Position numbers and translations under genes: made by a program
Notes under the pieces: generated by a model
What the model saw: the letters and a program-made list of their open reading frames with translations, nothing else
Told to the model about the DNA's origin: nothing
Databases searched by the model: none
Part shown: positions 43,570 through 52,496 of the stretch, piece after piece
Layout: every line of letters starts with the position of its first letter
Position numbering within the stretch: the stretch's first letter is position 1
Assembly: GCF_040096615.1 (NCBI RefSeq)
Contig: NZ_JBBMEJ010000006.1
Location: 1 to 64,000, forward strand
Direction of reading: 5' to 3'
Source: Blautia_A aquisgranensis
GTDB taxonomy: Bacteria > Bacillota > Clostridia > Lachnospirales > Lachnospiraceae
DNA: 64,000 nucleotides

Positions 43570-43598
43570 TTGACGGAAATGGAAAATATGAGTACAAT
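43570..43598 (+). promoter_or_regulatory. Promoter of icd
   Basis: TTGACG (43570-43575), a 17-nt spacer and TACAAT (43593-43598), 45 nt before the gene. Confidence 0.65.
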
Positions 43599-43643
43599 GT
43601 ACAGTAAAAGTGCAAAAGAAAGACTCTAAAGGAGAAAAATATC

Positions 43644-44855
43644 ATGGAAAAAATTAAAATGCAGACACCTTTAGTTGAGATGGATGGAGATGAGATGACA
43701 CGAATCTTGTGGCAGATCATCAAGGATGAACTTCTCACACCGTATCTGGATCTGAATACAGAGTATTACGATCTTGGTCTTGAGCACAGAAACGAAACAG
43801 ACGACCAGGTTACCATTGATGCGGCAGAAGCAACCAAGAAATACGGTGTTGCCGTAAAATGTGCTACGATCACACCGAATGCTGCCAGAATGGAAGAGTA
43901 CGATCTGAAAAAAATGTACAAGAGCCCTAACGGAACAATCCGTGCTATTCTTGACGGAACCGTATTCCGTGCCCCGATTGTTGTAAAAGGGATTGAGCCA
44001 TGTGTGAAGAACTGGGTGAAACCGATCACACTTGCACGTCACGCATATGGTGATATCTATAAGAACACAGAGTTTTATATCGATAAGCCAGGTGATGCGT
44101 ATCTGGTATTTGAGGGCGAGGACGGAGAAGAGCGTAAGGAACTGATCCAGCATTTTGACGGAGCTGGTGTTCTTCGTGGTATGCATAATCTGGATGATTC
44201 TGTGAAGAGCTTTGCAAGAAGCTGCTTTAATTACGCGCTGGATACGAAACAGGATGTATGGTTTGGAAGCAAGGATACTATTTCCAAGACATACGACGGA
44301 AGATTCAAGGAGATTTTCCAGCAGATCTTTGACGCTGAGTTCAAGGATAAATTCGAGGAAGCAGGACTTACTTATTTCTACAGTCTGATCGACGATATTG
44401 TAGCCCGTGTCATGAAAGCAGACGGTGGATTTATCTGGGCATGCAAGAACTATGATGGCGATGTTATGAGTGATATGGTTTCTTCTGCATTCGGTTCCCT
44501 GGCCATGATGACTTCTGTTCTGGTATCCCCGAAGGGATATTTCGAGTATGAGGCAGCTCACGGAACTGTACAGAGACATTATTACCGTCATCTTGAGGGA
44601 AAAGAAACCTCAACGAACTCCGTTGCAACGATCTTTGCATGGACAGGAGCTCTTCGCAAGAGAGGCGAACTGGACGGAAATGACGCACTTGTAGATTTTG
44701 CAGGCAAGCTTGAGAAGGCAACTCTGGATACCATCGAGAGCGGAAAGATGACAAAGGATCTTGCACTGATCACAGCGCTTAAGGATGTACAGGTGCTGAA
44801 CAGCAAGGACTTTATCCTTGCAGTGAAAGCAAAACTGGATGAGATGATGGCATAA
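43644..44855 (+). CDS. icd: NADP-dependent isocitrate dehydrogenase (eukaryote-like type)
   Basis: 403 residues. It oxidatively decarboxylates isocitrate to 2-oxoglutarate, providing glutamate precursors and NADPH. The sequence is of the dimeric type related to eukaryotic NADP-IDH rather than the E. coli type: VEMDGDEMTRILWQIIK at the start, KSPNGTIRAILDGTVFR (substrate-binding Ser/Asn), and ESGKMTKDLA with KDVQVLNSKDFI at the end. Monocistronic, with its own promoter and terminator. No citrate synthase or aconitase gene lies beside it. Confidence 0.96.
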   Translation: MEKIKMQTPLVEMDGDEMTRILWQIIKDELLTPYLDLNTEYYDLGLEHRNETDDQVTIDAAEATKKYGVAVKCATITPNAARMEEYDLKKMYKSPNGTIRAILDGTVFRAPIVVKGIEPCVKNWVKPITLARHAYGDIYKNTEFYIDKPGDAYLVFEGEDGEERKELIQHFDGAGVLRGMHNLDDSVKSFARSCFNYALDTKQDVWFGSKDTISKTYDGRFKEIFQQIFDAEFKDKFEEAGLTYFYSLIDDIVARVMKADGGFIWACKNYDGDVMSDMVSSAFGSLAMMTSVLVSPKGYFEYEAAHGTVQRHYYRHLEGKETSTNSVATIFAWTGALRKRGELDGNDALVDFAGKLEKATLDTIESGKMTKDLALITALKDVQVLNSKDFILAVKAKLDEMMA

Positions 44856-44888
44856 GATTTTGAAACTTCAATTATAAGAAGATTAAAA

Positions 44889-44937
44889 AAACTGCACCGG
44901 AAGATTTCTGAAAGAAATCACGGTGCAGTTTTTTGTA
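44889..44937. terminator. Bidirectional terminator between icd and cbiK
   Basis: AACTGCACCG pairs with CGGTGCAGTT around an inner GATTTC/GAAATC stem; TTTTTT follows on the plus strand and an A-run serves the minus strand. Confidence 0.85.
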
Positions 44938-44939
44938 AC

Positions 44940-45737
44940 TTAAGCTTCCTGGTTCATGGCCTGCTGTACATGATCTACAAGGATGCGGCGTACTTCCGGG
45001 TATTCTCCCAGACCCTTAAGGACAGGCGTAACTTCATATCCTTCAGAAGAAAGACGGTTCAGCCAGGAATCCGGTTCCTCGCCGGCCAGATCATTCTGTG
45101 CATGGTCACCGGCTACGATCATAAAAGGAGCCAGCACGATCTTCTTCGGATGAAAGCTTCCTGTGGCACGGAGCAGGGAATCCAGTGCAGGATAGGCTTC
45201 CACAGTGCCAAGAAAAATATTTTTATGTCCGGTATCCTTGAAACGGTAATCCAGAGCAGCATAAACAGAGTTGGCGAAATGTTCGGTTCCGTGACCCATA
45301 AGAACAAGGGCTGTTTCCGAATCCATATCGCTGAACTCGTCTGCTACGGCCTGAACGACAGCCTGGTTGTCTTCTTCTGTGGTGAGAAGAGGATTTCCGA
45401 AAACAATACTATGAAACTGATCTTTAAAAGAAAGAGCATCTGCCTTCATCTGGTCATTCTCAATGCCGTTGATCACATGTGTGGGCTGTACTACAACATC
45501 TGTGATTCCGTCATGAAGCATCTGCTCCAGGGCTTCTTTTACTGTGTGGATAATGATTCCGTCACGTTTCTTAAGCTTGGAAATGATCATCTTGCTTGTC
45601 CATGCACGATAGGTGGGACAGGCAGGGAACGCATCGGCGATATCTTTTTCGATCGCGTCGATGGTAACTTTACGCGTATTCTCGTAGCTGGTGCCGAAGC
45701 TGACTACAAGGATCGCTTTTTTGGGCGCTGCATTCAT
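44940..45737 (-). CDS. cbiK: Sirohydrochlorin cobaltochelatase CbiK
   Basis: 265 residues of the class II anaerobic cobaltochelatase family. It inserts Co(II) into sirohydrochlorin, the first cobalt step of oxygen-independent cobalamin synthesis. The start AILVVSFGTSYENTR is diagnostic, and the metal-site histidines lie in VQPTHVING, LMGHGTEHFANS and MIVAGDHAQNDL. No signal peptide, so it acts in the cytosol. It is transcribed back-to-back with the tetrapyrrole operon that makes its substrate; the corrinoid is needed by AcsCD. Confidence 0.94.
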   Translation of the reverse strand: MNAAPKKAILVVSFGTSYENTRKVTIDAIEKDIADAFPACPTYRAWTSKMIISKLKKRDGIIIHTVKEALEQMLHDGITDVVVQPTHVINGIENDQMKADALSFKDQFHSIVFGNPLLTTEEDNQAVVQAVADEFSDMDSETALVLMGHGTEHFANSVYAALDYRFKDTGHKNIFLGTVEAYPALDSLLRATGSFHPKKIVLAPFMIVAGDHAQNDLAGEEPDSWLNRLSSEGYEVTPVLKGLGEYPEVRRILVDHVQQAMNQEA

Positions 45738-45819
45738 ACTGGGATTTCCTCCATCCTGAAATTTAAGCGGATATCCGCAATCCGCATTTGCTTTAATTCC
45801 GTATTTTCTACCTTAAAAC

Positions 45820-45848
45820 ATTATAAAAGGAGGGTGCGGGATTGTCAA
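45820..45848 (-). promoter_or_regulatory. Promoter of cbiK
   Basis: On the minus strand, TTGACA (45843-45848), a 17-nt spacer and TATAAT (45820-45825), a perfect consensus. The leader then holds a GCGGAT direct repeat overlapping the palindrome GCGGATATCCGC (45767-45778). No cobalamin riboswitch core was seen. Confidence 0.75.
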
Positions 45849-45854
45849 TCATAG

Positions 45855-45883
45855 TTGACTTTCCAGACGGAAATGTTTATCAT
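45855..45883 (+). promoter_or_regulatory. Promoter of the hemA operon
   Basis: TTGACT (45855-45860), a 17-nt spacer and TATCAT (45878-45883). Its -35 box is only 6 nt from that of the divergent cbiK promoter, and the two boxes form an inverted repeat, so one bound protein could affect both. Confidence 0.6.
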
Positions 45884-46003
45884 AATATAAGACTGCGAAA
45901 ATGTACGAAATATACATGAATACACGTATAAAAAAAGAAATTTTCAGCAGAAAAGTCCAGAGCGCAGGGCTTTTACCATAGAAACAAAGGAGAAACAAAT
46001 GAC

Positions 46004-47233
46004 ATGAGTATATTCATGCTTGGAATCGACCATAATATGGCACCTGTAGATATCAGAGCTCTTTTTGCATTTACCAGAAAGAACACAGGGGAAGCACTGG
46101 AACAGCTTCGAAAAGAGCCGGGAATCTGCGGGTGTATTATTCTGTCAACCTGCAATCGACTGGAATTGTGGGTGAGTACAGATGGCGATGAGAAGCCACA
46201 GCTGTATCAGTGGCTTTGTGCCCTGAAAGGAGTACAGGGAGGAGATTATCAGAAATACTTCACCAGCAGGGAGAATGAAGATGCGGTAGAACACCTTTTT
46301 TATCTTACCAGCGGACTGAAATCCCAGATTCTCGGCGAGGATCAGATCCTTACCCAGGTGAAAGATGCCTTAAGCTTCGCGAGAGAGGCCTTTACAACGG
46401 ACAGTGTTCTGGAAGTTCTGTTCCGTATGGCTGTTACAGCAGGTAAGAAGATCAAGACAGAGGTTCCTTTTTCCCATGGAAATCCTTCTGTGATCCATCA
46501 GGCGATCCGTTTCCTGGAGGATGGCGGCTATCATGTGCGTAATAAGGTCTGCATGGTGATCGGAAACGGAGAGATGGGAAAAATGGCTGCCCAGACGCTC
46601 AGAGAAGCAGGAGCAGATGTAACAGTTACTATCCGTCAGTACAGAAGCGGAGTGGTAAATATCCCTGTCGGATGCAATCGGATCAATTACGGCGAGAGAA
46701 TGGATTATCTGCCGGAATGCGACCTGGTCGTCAGCGCAACTGCCAGCCCGAACTACACTCTTACAGAGGAGCTGTTCGAGGATGTGCGGATGGAGCGGCC
46801 AATGGTGCTGATCGATCTGGCAGTGCCAAGAGACATAGATCCCGAAATTGGAAAGAAAAACAACATTACGCTGTATGATATGGACAGCTTCCGTGTTGCG
46901 GAGACACCGAAGGAGCTGGCAGATAATCTGGAAGCAGCAGGCATGATCGTGAAAGCGCAGATGGATGAATTTTTTCAGTGGCTGGAGGGTCGTGACATCA
47001 TTCCGCGTATCCAGGAGATCAAGGCGGATGCTGTGGAGGATCTGAATCTGAGAATCGAGAAGATTTTCCGGAAAACACCTATGGAAGATTCGGATCGTGA
47101 AAAATTAAAAAAAGCAGTGGATACTGCAGCCGGAAAAGTTGTGAACAAGCTGATCTTCGGACTCCGTGACAGTCTCAATCAGGAAGCTTTTCTGGAATGT
47201 GTGGAAGGACTGGAGAAACTTTATGAAGAATAA
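46004..47233 (+). CDS. hemA: Glutamyl-tRNA reductase
   Basis: 409 residues. It reduces glutamyl-tRNA to glutamate-1-semialdehyde, the first step of the C5 pathway. Features: the catalytic Cys in LSTCNRLELW (about residue 50), GLKSQILGEDQILTQVKDA, the Rossmann motif VIGNGEMGKMAA and LIDLAVPRDIDPEIG. The C-terminal dimerisation domain is present. First gene of a six-gene overlapping operon that leads to sirohydrochlorin and cobalamin precursors. Confidence 0.96.
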   Translation: MSIFMLGIDHNMAPVDIRALFAFTRKNTGEALEQLRKEPGICGCIILSTCNRLELWVSTDGDEKPQLYQWLCALKGVQGGDYQKYFTSRENEDAVEHLFYLTSGLKSQILGEDQILTQVKDALSFAREAFTTDSVLEVLFRMAVTAGKKIKTEVPFSHGNPSVIHQAIRFLEDGGYHVRNKVCMVIGNGEMGKMAAQTLREAGADVTVTIRQYRSGVVNIPVGCNRINYGERMDYLPECDLVVSATASPNYTLTEELFEDVRMERPMVLIDLAVPRDIDPEIGKKNNITLYDMDSFRVAETPKELADNLEAAGMIVKAQMDEFFQWLEGRDIIPRIQEIKADAVEDLNLRIEKIFRKTPMEDSDREKLKKAVDTAAGKVVNKLIFGLRDSLNQEAFLECVEGLEKLYEE

Positions 47234-47717
47234 ACCTTATTTCCCCATGTTTATAGACCTGTCAGATAAGAATATCGTTGTGGCAGGGGGTGGCAAGATC
47301 GCTACCAGAAGAATAAAAACGCTTCTGAAATTTACAAGAAATATCACAGTAGTGGCAACAAAGGTCACTCAGGAGCTTATGGATCTTGGAAAAGCCGGAA
47401 CAGTAACTTTACATATCCGCCCGGTGAAGCGTTCGGATTTTGCCAGTGCGTATATGGTGATCGCGGCGACCAATGACTGGAAGCTGAACGATGAGATCCA
47501 CCGCGTCTGTAAGGAGGAGGGCATTTATGTAAATGTAGCCTCCGACAGAGAAGCCTGTGATTTTTATTTTCCGGGCATCTATATGCGTGATGAGATGGTG
47601 GTCGGTGTTACTGCCAGTGGTCTTGACCACAAAAAAGCAAAGCTTATAAGGGAAGAGATCCAGAAAGCACTGGAAAAAGTATTAGAGGAGCAGGACGATG
47701 AAAACGACGAAGAATAA
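47223..47717 (+). CDS. Precorrin-2 dehydrogenase (siroheme synthase N-terminal type)
   Basis: 164 residues from an ATG that overlaps the end of hemA by 11 nt. It has an NAD-binding motif (NIVVAGGGKIATRRI, residues 15-29) and the CysG N-terminal/Met8/SirC features YMVIAATNDWKLNDEI and NVASDREACDFYFPG. It oxidises precorrin-2 to sirohydrochlorin, the substrate of CbiK. The domain that would place iron for siroheme in bifunctional enzymes is short here. It overlaps hemC by 20 nt. Confidence 0.92.
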   Translation: MKNKPYFPMFIDLSDKNIVVAGGGKIATRRIKTLLKFTRNITVVATKVTQELMDLGKAGTVTLHIRPVKRSDFASAYMVIAATNDWKLNDEIHRVCKEEGIYVNVASDREACDFYFPGIYMRDEMVVGVTASGLDHKKAKLIREEIQKALEKVLEEQDDENDEE

Positions 47718-48597
47718 GATCGTGATCGGTAGCAGGGAGAGTAAGCTTGCGGTGCTGCAGAGCGAGATGGTCCGCGATTACATAAAAAAACAGAATCCGG
47801 ATCTGGAAGTAGAAATCCTTACTATGAAGACCACAGGGGATATCATTTTGGACCGCACACTGGATAAAGTAGGCGGAAAGGGTCTTTTTGTAAAGGAACT
47901 GGATAAAGCTCTGATGGATGGAAGAAGTATTCTGTCTGTGCACAGCCTTAAAGATATGCCCATGGAAGTCCCTGAGGAGCTTCCGCTTCTGGCTTTTTCC
48001 AGAAGAGAGGATCCGAGAGATGTGCTGGTATTGCCGGAGGGTGTTACGGAACTTGATAAAAACAAGCCTCTTGGATGCTCCAGCTTAAGACGTACACTTC
48101 AGCTTAAGAAACTGTATCCGGACATGGAAGTGAAGAGCATCCGTGGCAATCTTCAGACCAGACTTCGTAAGTTGGATGAGGGACAGTACAGTGGTCTGAT
48201 CCTGGCGGCAGCAGGTCTGAAAAGACTGGGCCTTGAGAATCGGATCAACCGCTATTTTACAGCAGATGAGATCATTCCGGCAGCAGGACAGGGAATTCTG
48301 GCAGTGCAGGGCCGTGAGGGAGAGAACTATGATTTTCTGGAGGGCTACTGCGATGAGAATGCCTGGGCTGCAGGAACTGCCGAGAGAGCTTTCGTAAAGC
48401 TTCTGGATGGAGGATGCTCCTCACCGGTAGCTGCCCATGCAGAGATCGATGGAGAAGAAATTTATCTTCGTGGACTTTATTACAATGAAAAGGACGGCTC
48501 TTATGTAACAGGAACCCTGCGCGGATCAAAAACAGACGCAGAGAAGCTTGGCAGAGAGCTTGCAGAAACTCTTCGGGAAAAAGGAGAACACAGATGA
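47698..48597 (+). CDS. hemC: Porphobilinogen deaminase (hydroxymethylbilane synthase)
   Basis: 299 residues. It polymerises four porphobilinogens into hydroxymethylbilane. Signatures: IVIGSRESKLAVLQS (start), SVHSLKDMPME, SSLRRTLQL and the dipyrromethane cofactor Cys in DGGCSSPVAAHAEI (about residue 240). Overlaps both neighbours, indicating tight coupling in the operon. Confidence 0.97.
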   Translation: MKTTKNKIVIGSRESKLAVLQSEMVRDYIKKQNPDLEVEILTMKTTGDIILDRTLDKVGGKGLFVKELDKALMDGRSILSVHSLKDMPMEVPEELPLLAFSRREDPRDVLVLPEGVTELDKNKPLGCSSLRRTLQLKKLYPDMEVKSIRGNLQTRLRKLDEGQYSGLILAAAGLKRLGLENRINRYFTADEIIPAAGQGILAVQGREGENYDFLEGYCDENAWAAGTAERAFVKLLDGGCSSPVAAHAEIDGEEIYLRGLYYNEKDGSYVTGTLRGSKTDAEKLGRELAETLREKGEHR

Positions 48598-50099
48598 AAA
48601 CAGGAAAAGTGTGGCTGGTAGGTGCAGGTCCTGGCGATATCGGTCTTTTCACATTAAAAGGCCTTCAGGTTCTTAAAAAAGCAGATGTGGTTGTTTATGA
48701 CAGCCTTGTGGGGCAGGGAGTGCTGTCACAGATTCCGGCAGATGTGAAACTGATCAATGTGGGAAAACGTGCCAGTCATCATATCATGCGTCAGGAGAAT
48801 ATCAACCAGGTGCTTCTTGAGGAGGCACAGAAAGGTTATCGGGTAGTCCGCTTAAAAGGAGGAGATCCTTTCCTTTTCGGAAGAGGCGGAGAGGAGCTGG
48901 AGCTGCTTGAGGAGAATGGAATTCCGTACGAGGTAGTTCCGGGAGTTACTTCATCTATTGCAGTTCCTGCATACAATGGAATTCCGGTGACACACAGAGA
49001 TTTCTGCTCTTCGGTTCACATTATTACAGGACATAAAAGAGCAGGAAAGGAATATGATATTGATTTCCGTGCTCTTGTTAACACAAAAGGTACGCTTGTA
49101 TTTCTTATGGGGGTATCTGCACTGCCGGATATTTGTGCAGGTCTTATGAATGCCGGAATGGACAAAAATATGCCCGCCGCTATCCTGCAGAAGGGAACCA
49201 CAGCCGGTCAGAAACGGATCGTGGCAACGGTTTCCACACTGGAGGAAGAGGTAGCGCGTCAGGGAATCGAGACTCCGGCGATTATTGTAGTAGGCAAGGT
49301 ATGCACACTGGCTGAGAAATTTGGCTGGTATGAAAAACTGCCTCTTGCAGGCTGGAAGGTTCTTGTTACAAGACCAAAGGAACTGATCTCAAGAACTGCA
49401 GACAAGCTTCGTGAAAAAGGTGCCGAGGTTCTGGAACTTCCGGCGATCCGTACAGTGCCTGTGGAAGATCAGAGCGGGCTTCATGCAGCATTTGATAAAC
49501 TGGAAGCTTTTCAGTGGATTGTATTTACAAGTCCTACAGGAGTGAGAGTATTTTTTGATGAGCTGATCTCCTATGGAAAAGACATCCGTGCTCTGGGAAC
49601 TGTACGTCTGGCAGCAATCGGTGAGGGAACAAAAAAGGCTCTTAGAGAGCGGGGGATTATGGCGGATTTTATGCCGTCTGTATACGACGGAGATACTCTC
49701 GGAAAAGAACTTGCCGGAATACTTTCCGGAGGAGAGAAGATCCTTATCCCGCGTGCAGAGAAAGGCAACGAAAATCTCACAGCATTTTTGAAAGAGGCAG
49801 GAGCCAAAGTGGAAGACATTCCCACTTATCAGACGGTTTATGAAATGAGTCAGCTAATCGATGAGAAAAAAGAATTCGAAAACGGTGAGATCAGCTGTGC
49901 AGTATTTACAAGTGCTTCCACAGTAAAAGGTTTTGTGGAAGGAACAAAAGGACTGGATTATTCAAAGGTTACGGCTGCCTGCATTGGCAAACAGACTAAG
50001 GCAGCAGCTGAGAGCTTTGGAATGAAAGCATATATGTCAGAAAAAGCCACCATTGACAGTCTTGTCAAGCTGGTGGAGGATATGAAAAGGAGCGAATGA
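48594..50099 (+). CDS. cobA-hemD: Fused uroporphyrinogen-III C-methyltransferase / uroporphyrinogen-III synthase
   Basis: 501 residues in two enzymes. Residues 1-245 are the SAM-dependent methyltransferase (VGAGPGDIGLFTLKG, VVYDSLV, RLKGGDPFLFGRGGEE, PGVTSSIAVPAYNGIPVTHR) that makes precorrin-2. Residues 250-500 are the HemD domain (VLVTRPKELISRTADKLR, WIVFTSPTGVRVFF, FTSASTVKGF) that closes uroporphyrinogen III. The fused form is common in Clostridia and links two consecutive steps. It overlaps hemC and hemB by 4 nt each. Confidence 0.96.
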   Translation: MKTGKVWLVGAGPGDIGLFTLKGLQVLKKADVVVYDSLVGQGVLSQIPADVKLINVGKRASHHIMRQENINQVLLEEAQKGYRVVRLKGGDPFLFGRGGEELELLEENGIPYEVVPGVTSSIAVPAYNGIPVTHRDFCSSVHIITGHKRAGKEYDIDFRALVNTKGTLVFLMGVSALPDICAGLMNAGMDKNMPAAILQKGTTAGQKRIVATVSTLEEEVARQGIETPAIIVVGKVCTLAEKFGWYEKLPLAGWKVLVTRPKELISRTADKLREKGAEVLELPAIRTVPVEDQSGLHAAFDKLEAFQWIVFTSPTGVRVFFDELISYGKDIRALGTVRLAAIGEGTKKALRERGIMADFMPSVYDGDTLGKELAGILSGGEKILIPRAEKGNENLTAFLKEAGAKVEDIPTYQTVYEMSQLIDEKKEFENGEISCAVFTSASTVKGFVEGTKGLDYSKVTAACIGKQTKAAAESFGMKAYMSEKATIDSLVKLVEDMKRSE

Positions 50100-51085
50100 T
50101 CATGGAACTGACAAAAAGACCAAGAAGATTAAGAGGCAGTGAAAACCTTCGTAAGATGGTGCGTGAGACAAGAATGGATAAATCTTCTCTTATGTATCCA
50201 ATGTTTGTAATGGAAGGAGAGAATAAGGAGGAAGAGATTCCATCCATGACAGGTCAGTACCGTTACAGCCTTGACCGTCTTCCGTATAAGCTGGAGCAGC
50301 TTGCAAAGGCAGGAGTGGGAAGTGTCATGTTTTTCGGCATTCCGGACCACAAGGATGAAGTGGGAAGCGGAGCCTATGATCCGGAGGGAATCGTTCAGAG
50401 AGCCCTTCGCGTTGCAAAAGAGAAATTTCCGAAGCTTTATTATGTGACAGATGTGTGCATGTGTGAATACACTTCTCACGGCCACTGCGGTGTTCTCTGC
50501 GGCCACGATGTGGACAATGATAAGACCCTGGATCTTCTGGCAAAGACAGCTCTGTCTCATGTAGAGGCAGGTGCAGATATGGTAGCACCGTCTGACATGA
50601 TGGACGGCCGTGTGGCAGCGATCCGTCAGTGCCTGGACAAGGCAGGACACTACACCACACCGATTATGTCCTATGCGGTAAAATATGCTTCTGCCTTTTA
50701 TGGTCCGTTCCGTGAAGCAGCAGATTCAGCCCCGTCTTTTGGAGATAGAAAGAGCTATCAGATGGATCCCCACAACAGCAGAGAGGGCCTGAAGGAAGCA
50801 CTTGCAGATGTGGAAGAGGGCGCAGATATCATCATGGTAAAACCGGCTCTTGCATACCAGGATATGATCTGGCAGGTAAAAGAGGCAACCAACGTACCGG
50901 TTGCAGCCTACAGTGTCAGCGGTGAGTACGCCATGGTGAAAGCCGCCGCAGCAAACGGATGGATCGATGAGGAGCGTATTGTAGGAGAGATGGCAACAGG
51001 AGCATTCCGTTCCGGAGCACAGATTTATCTTACCTACTATGCAGAGCTTCTTGCTAAGCTTATGGACGAAGGGAGAATCGGCTGA
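50096..51085 (+). CDS. hemB: Delta-aminolevulinic acid dehydratase (porphobilinogen synthase)
   Basis: 329 residues. It condenses two 5-aminolevulinates into porphobilinogen. The active-site lysines are in YAVKYASAFYGPFR and MVKPALAYQDM; the Cys-rich metal site is in DVCMCEYTSHGHCGVLC (about residues 120-137), indicating the zinc-type enzyme. Start at 50096 overlaps the previous stop (ATGA); the ATG at 50102 is an alternative. Confidence 0.97.
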   Translation: MIMELTKRPRRLRGSENLRKMVRETRMDKSSLMYPMFVMEGENKEEEIPSMTGQYRYSLDRLPYKLEQLAKAGVGSVMFFGIPDHKDEVGSGAYDPEGIVQRALRVAKEKFPKLYYVTDVCMCEYTSHGHCGVLCGHDVDNDKTLDLLAKTALSHVEAGADMVAPSDMMDGRVAAIRQCLDKAGHYTTPIMSYAVKYASAFYGPFREAADSAPSFGDRKSYQMDPHNSREGLKEALADVEEGADIIMVKPALAYQDMIWQVKEATNVPVAAYSVSGEYAMVKAAAANGWIDEERIVGEMATGAFRSGAQIYLTYYAELLAKLMDEGRIG

Positions 51086-52365
51086 TGACAAGATCAGAGC
51101 AGTTATTTGAACGTGCAGTAAAAAGAATTCCAGGTGGTGTAAACAGTCCGGTAAGATCCTACGGGGCGATCGGAGAGGCACCACGTTTTATTGAAAAAGC
51201 AGACAAATGCTATGTTTATGACGTAGATGGAAACCGTTATGTAGATTACATTGATTCCTGGGGACCGATGATCCTTGGCCATAATTTCCCGGCGATCCGC
51301 GAGAGCGTGATCAAGGCCTGTGAGAATGGTCTGAGCTTTGGCTGTGCCACAGAGATCGAGGTGGAGATCGCAGAATATATCTGTGAGCGCATTCCTCATG
51401 TGGATATGATCCGTATGGTAAACTCCGGAACAGAAGCAGTAATGAGTGCAATTCGTGCAGCTAGAGGTTTCACAGGAAAAGATAAGATCATCAAGTTTGC
51501 CGGCTGTTACCATGGACACAGTGACTGTCTTCTGGTAAGTGCAGGCTCCGGTGTAATGGCAAGCGGTGTTCCGGACAGTGCCGGTGTTCCGAAGGGCTGT
51601 ACACAGGATACCATGACTGCTGTTTATAATGACGCAGACAGCGTGGAAGCACTTCTCAAAGAGGCAGAGGGAAATGTGGCAGCAGTGATCGTGGAAGCGG
51701 TTGGAGCTAACATGGGTGTTGTTCCTCCGAAACCAGGTTTCTTAAAAAGACTTCGTGAACTCTGTGATGAGCATAACTGTCTGCTGATCTTTGATGAGGT
51801 TATTACAGGATTCCGTCTTGCTTTCGGCGGTGCGGCAGAATATTTTGGTATCCGCCCGGATCTTGTTACTTATGGAAAGATCATCGGTGCGGGAATGCCA
51901 GTAGGCGCTTACGGCGGACGTAAGGAGATCATGGATCTGATCTCACCATGCGGCCCGGTATATCAGGCAGGAACCTTAAGCGGAAACCCGGTAGCTATGG
52001 CTGCAGGCTTTACACAGCTGAAATATCTCTATGAGCATCAGGAAATCTACAAAGAACTGGAAGCAAAAGGCGAGAAGCTTTATGGTGGCCTGAAGAAAAT
52101 CGTGGAAGAAAAAGGTCTCCCGTATCAGGTGAATTATAATTCTTCCCTGGCAAGCATCTTCTTTACAGATCAGGAAGTAAAGGATTATGTTTCTGCAAAA
52201 ACTTCCAATCTTGATCTCTTTGCAAAATACTTTAAGGGAATGCTGAAGAGAGGTATCCATCTGGCTCCATCACAGTTTGAGGCCATGTTCCTTTCCACTG
52301 CTCATACCGACGAAGTGATCGATCAGACACTGGAAGCCATGAGAGGTGCACTAGGAGATCTGTAA
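51085..52365 (+). CDS. hemL: Glutamate-1-semialdehyde 2,1-aminomutase
   Basis: A 426-residue PLP enzyme of aminotransferase class III. It turns glutamate-1-semialdehyde into 5-aminolevulinate. Features: PGGVNSPVRSYGAIG at the start, NSGTEAVMSAIRAARG, FDEVITGFRLAFGGAAEYFG and the PLP-Lys in TYGKIIGAGMPVGAYGG (about residue 265). Last gene of the operon; it shares one base with hemB. Confidence 0.97.
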   Translation: MTRSEQLFERAVKRIPGGVNSPVRSYGAIGEAPRFIEKADKCYVYDVDGNRYVDYIDSWGPMILGHNFPAIRESVIKACENGLSFGCATEIEVEIAEYICERIPHVDMIRMVNSGTEAVMSAIRAARGFTGKDKIIKFAGCYHGHSDCLLVSAGSGVMASGVPDSAGVPKGCTQDTMTAVYNDADSVEALLKEAEGNVAAVIVEAVGANMGVVPPKPGFLKRLRELCDEHNCLLIFDEVITGFRLAFGGAAEYFGIRPDLVTYGKIIGAGMPVGAYGGRKEIMDLISPCGPVYQAGTLSGNPVAMAAGFTQLKYLYEHQEIYKELEAKGEKLYGGLKKIVEEKGLPYQVNYNSSLASIFFTDQEVKDYVSAKTSNLDLFAKYFKGMLKRGIHLAPSQFEAMFLSTAHTDEVIDQTLEAMRGALGDL

Positions 52366-52420
52366 TTCATAGAATGACATTTTTGCACGGGAATTTACAC
52401 AAAGATAACAGTCAGGAAAC

Positions 52421-52449
52421 TTGTTCTTACCAAAGCTTTGTGATAAAAT
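52421..52449 (+). promoter_or_regulatory. Promoter of the lactonase gene
   Basis: TTGTTC (52421-52426), a 17-nt spacer and TAAAAT (52444-52449). It lies between hemL and the beta-propeller gene. Confidence 0.5.
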
Positions 52450-52496
52450 AGACATAAGAATACGCAATGAATGTGAAAGCAGGAGGCCAGAAGCTT

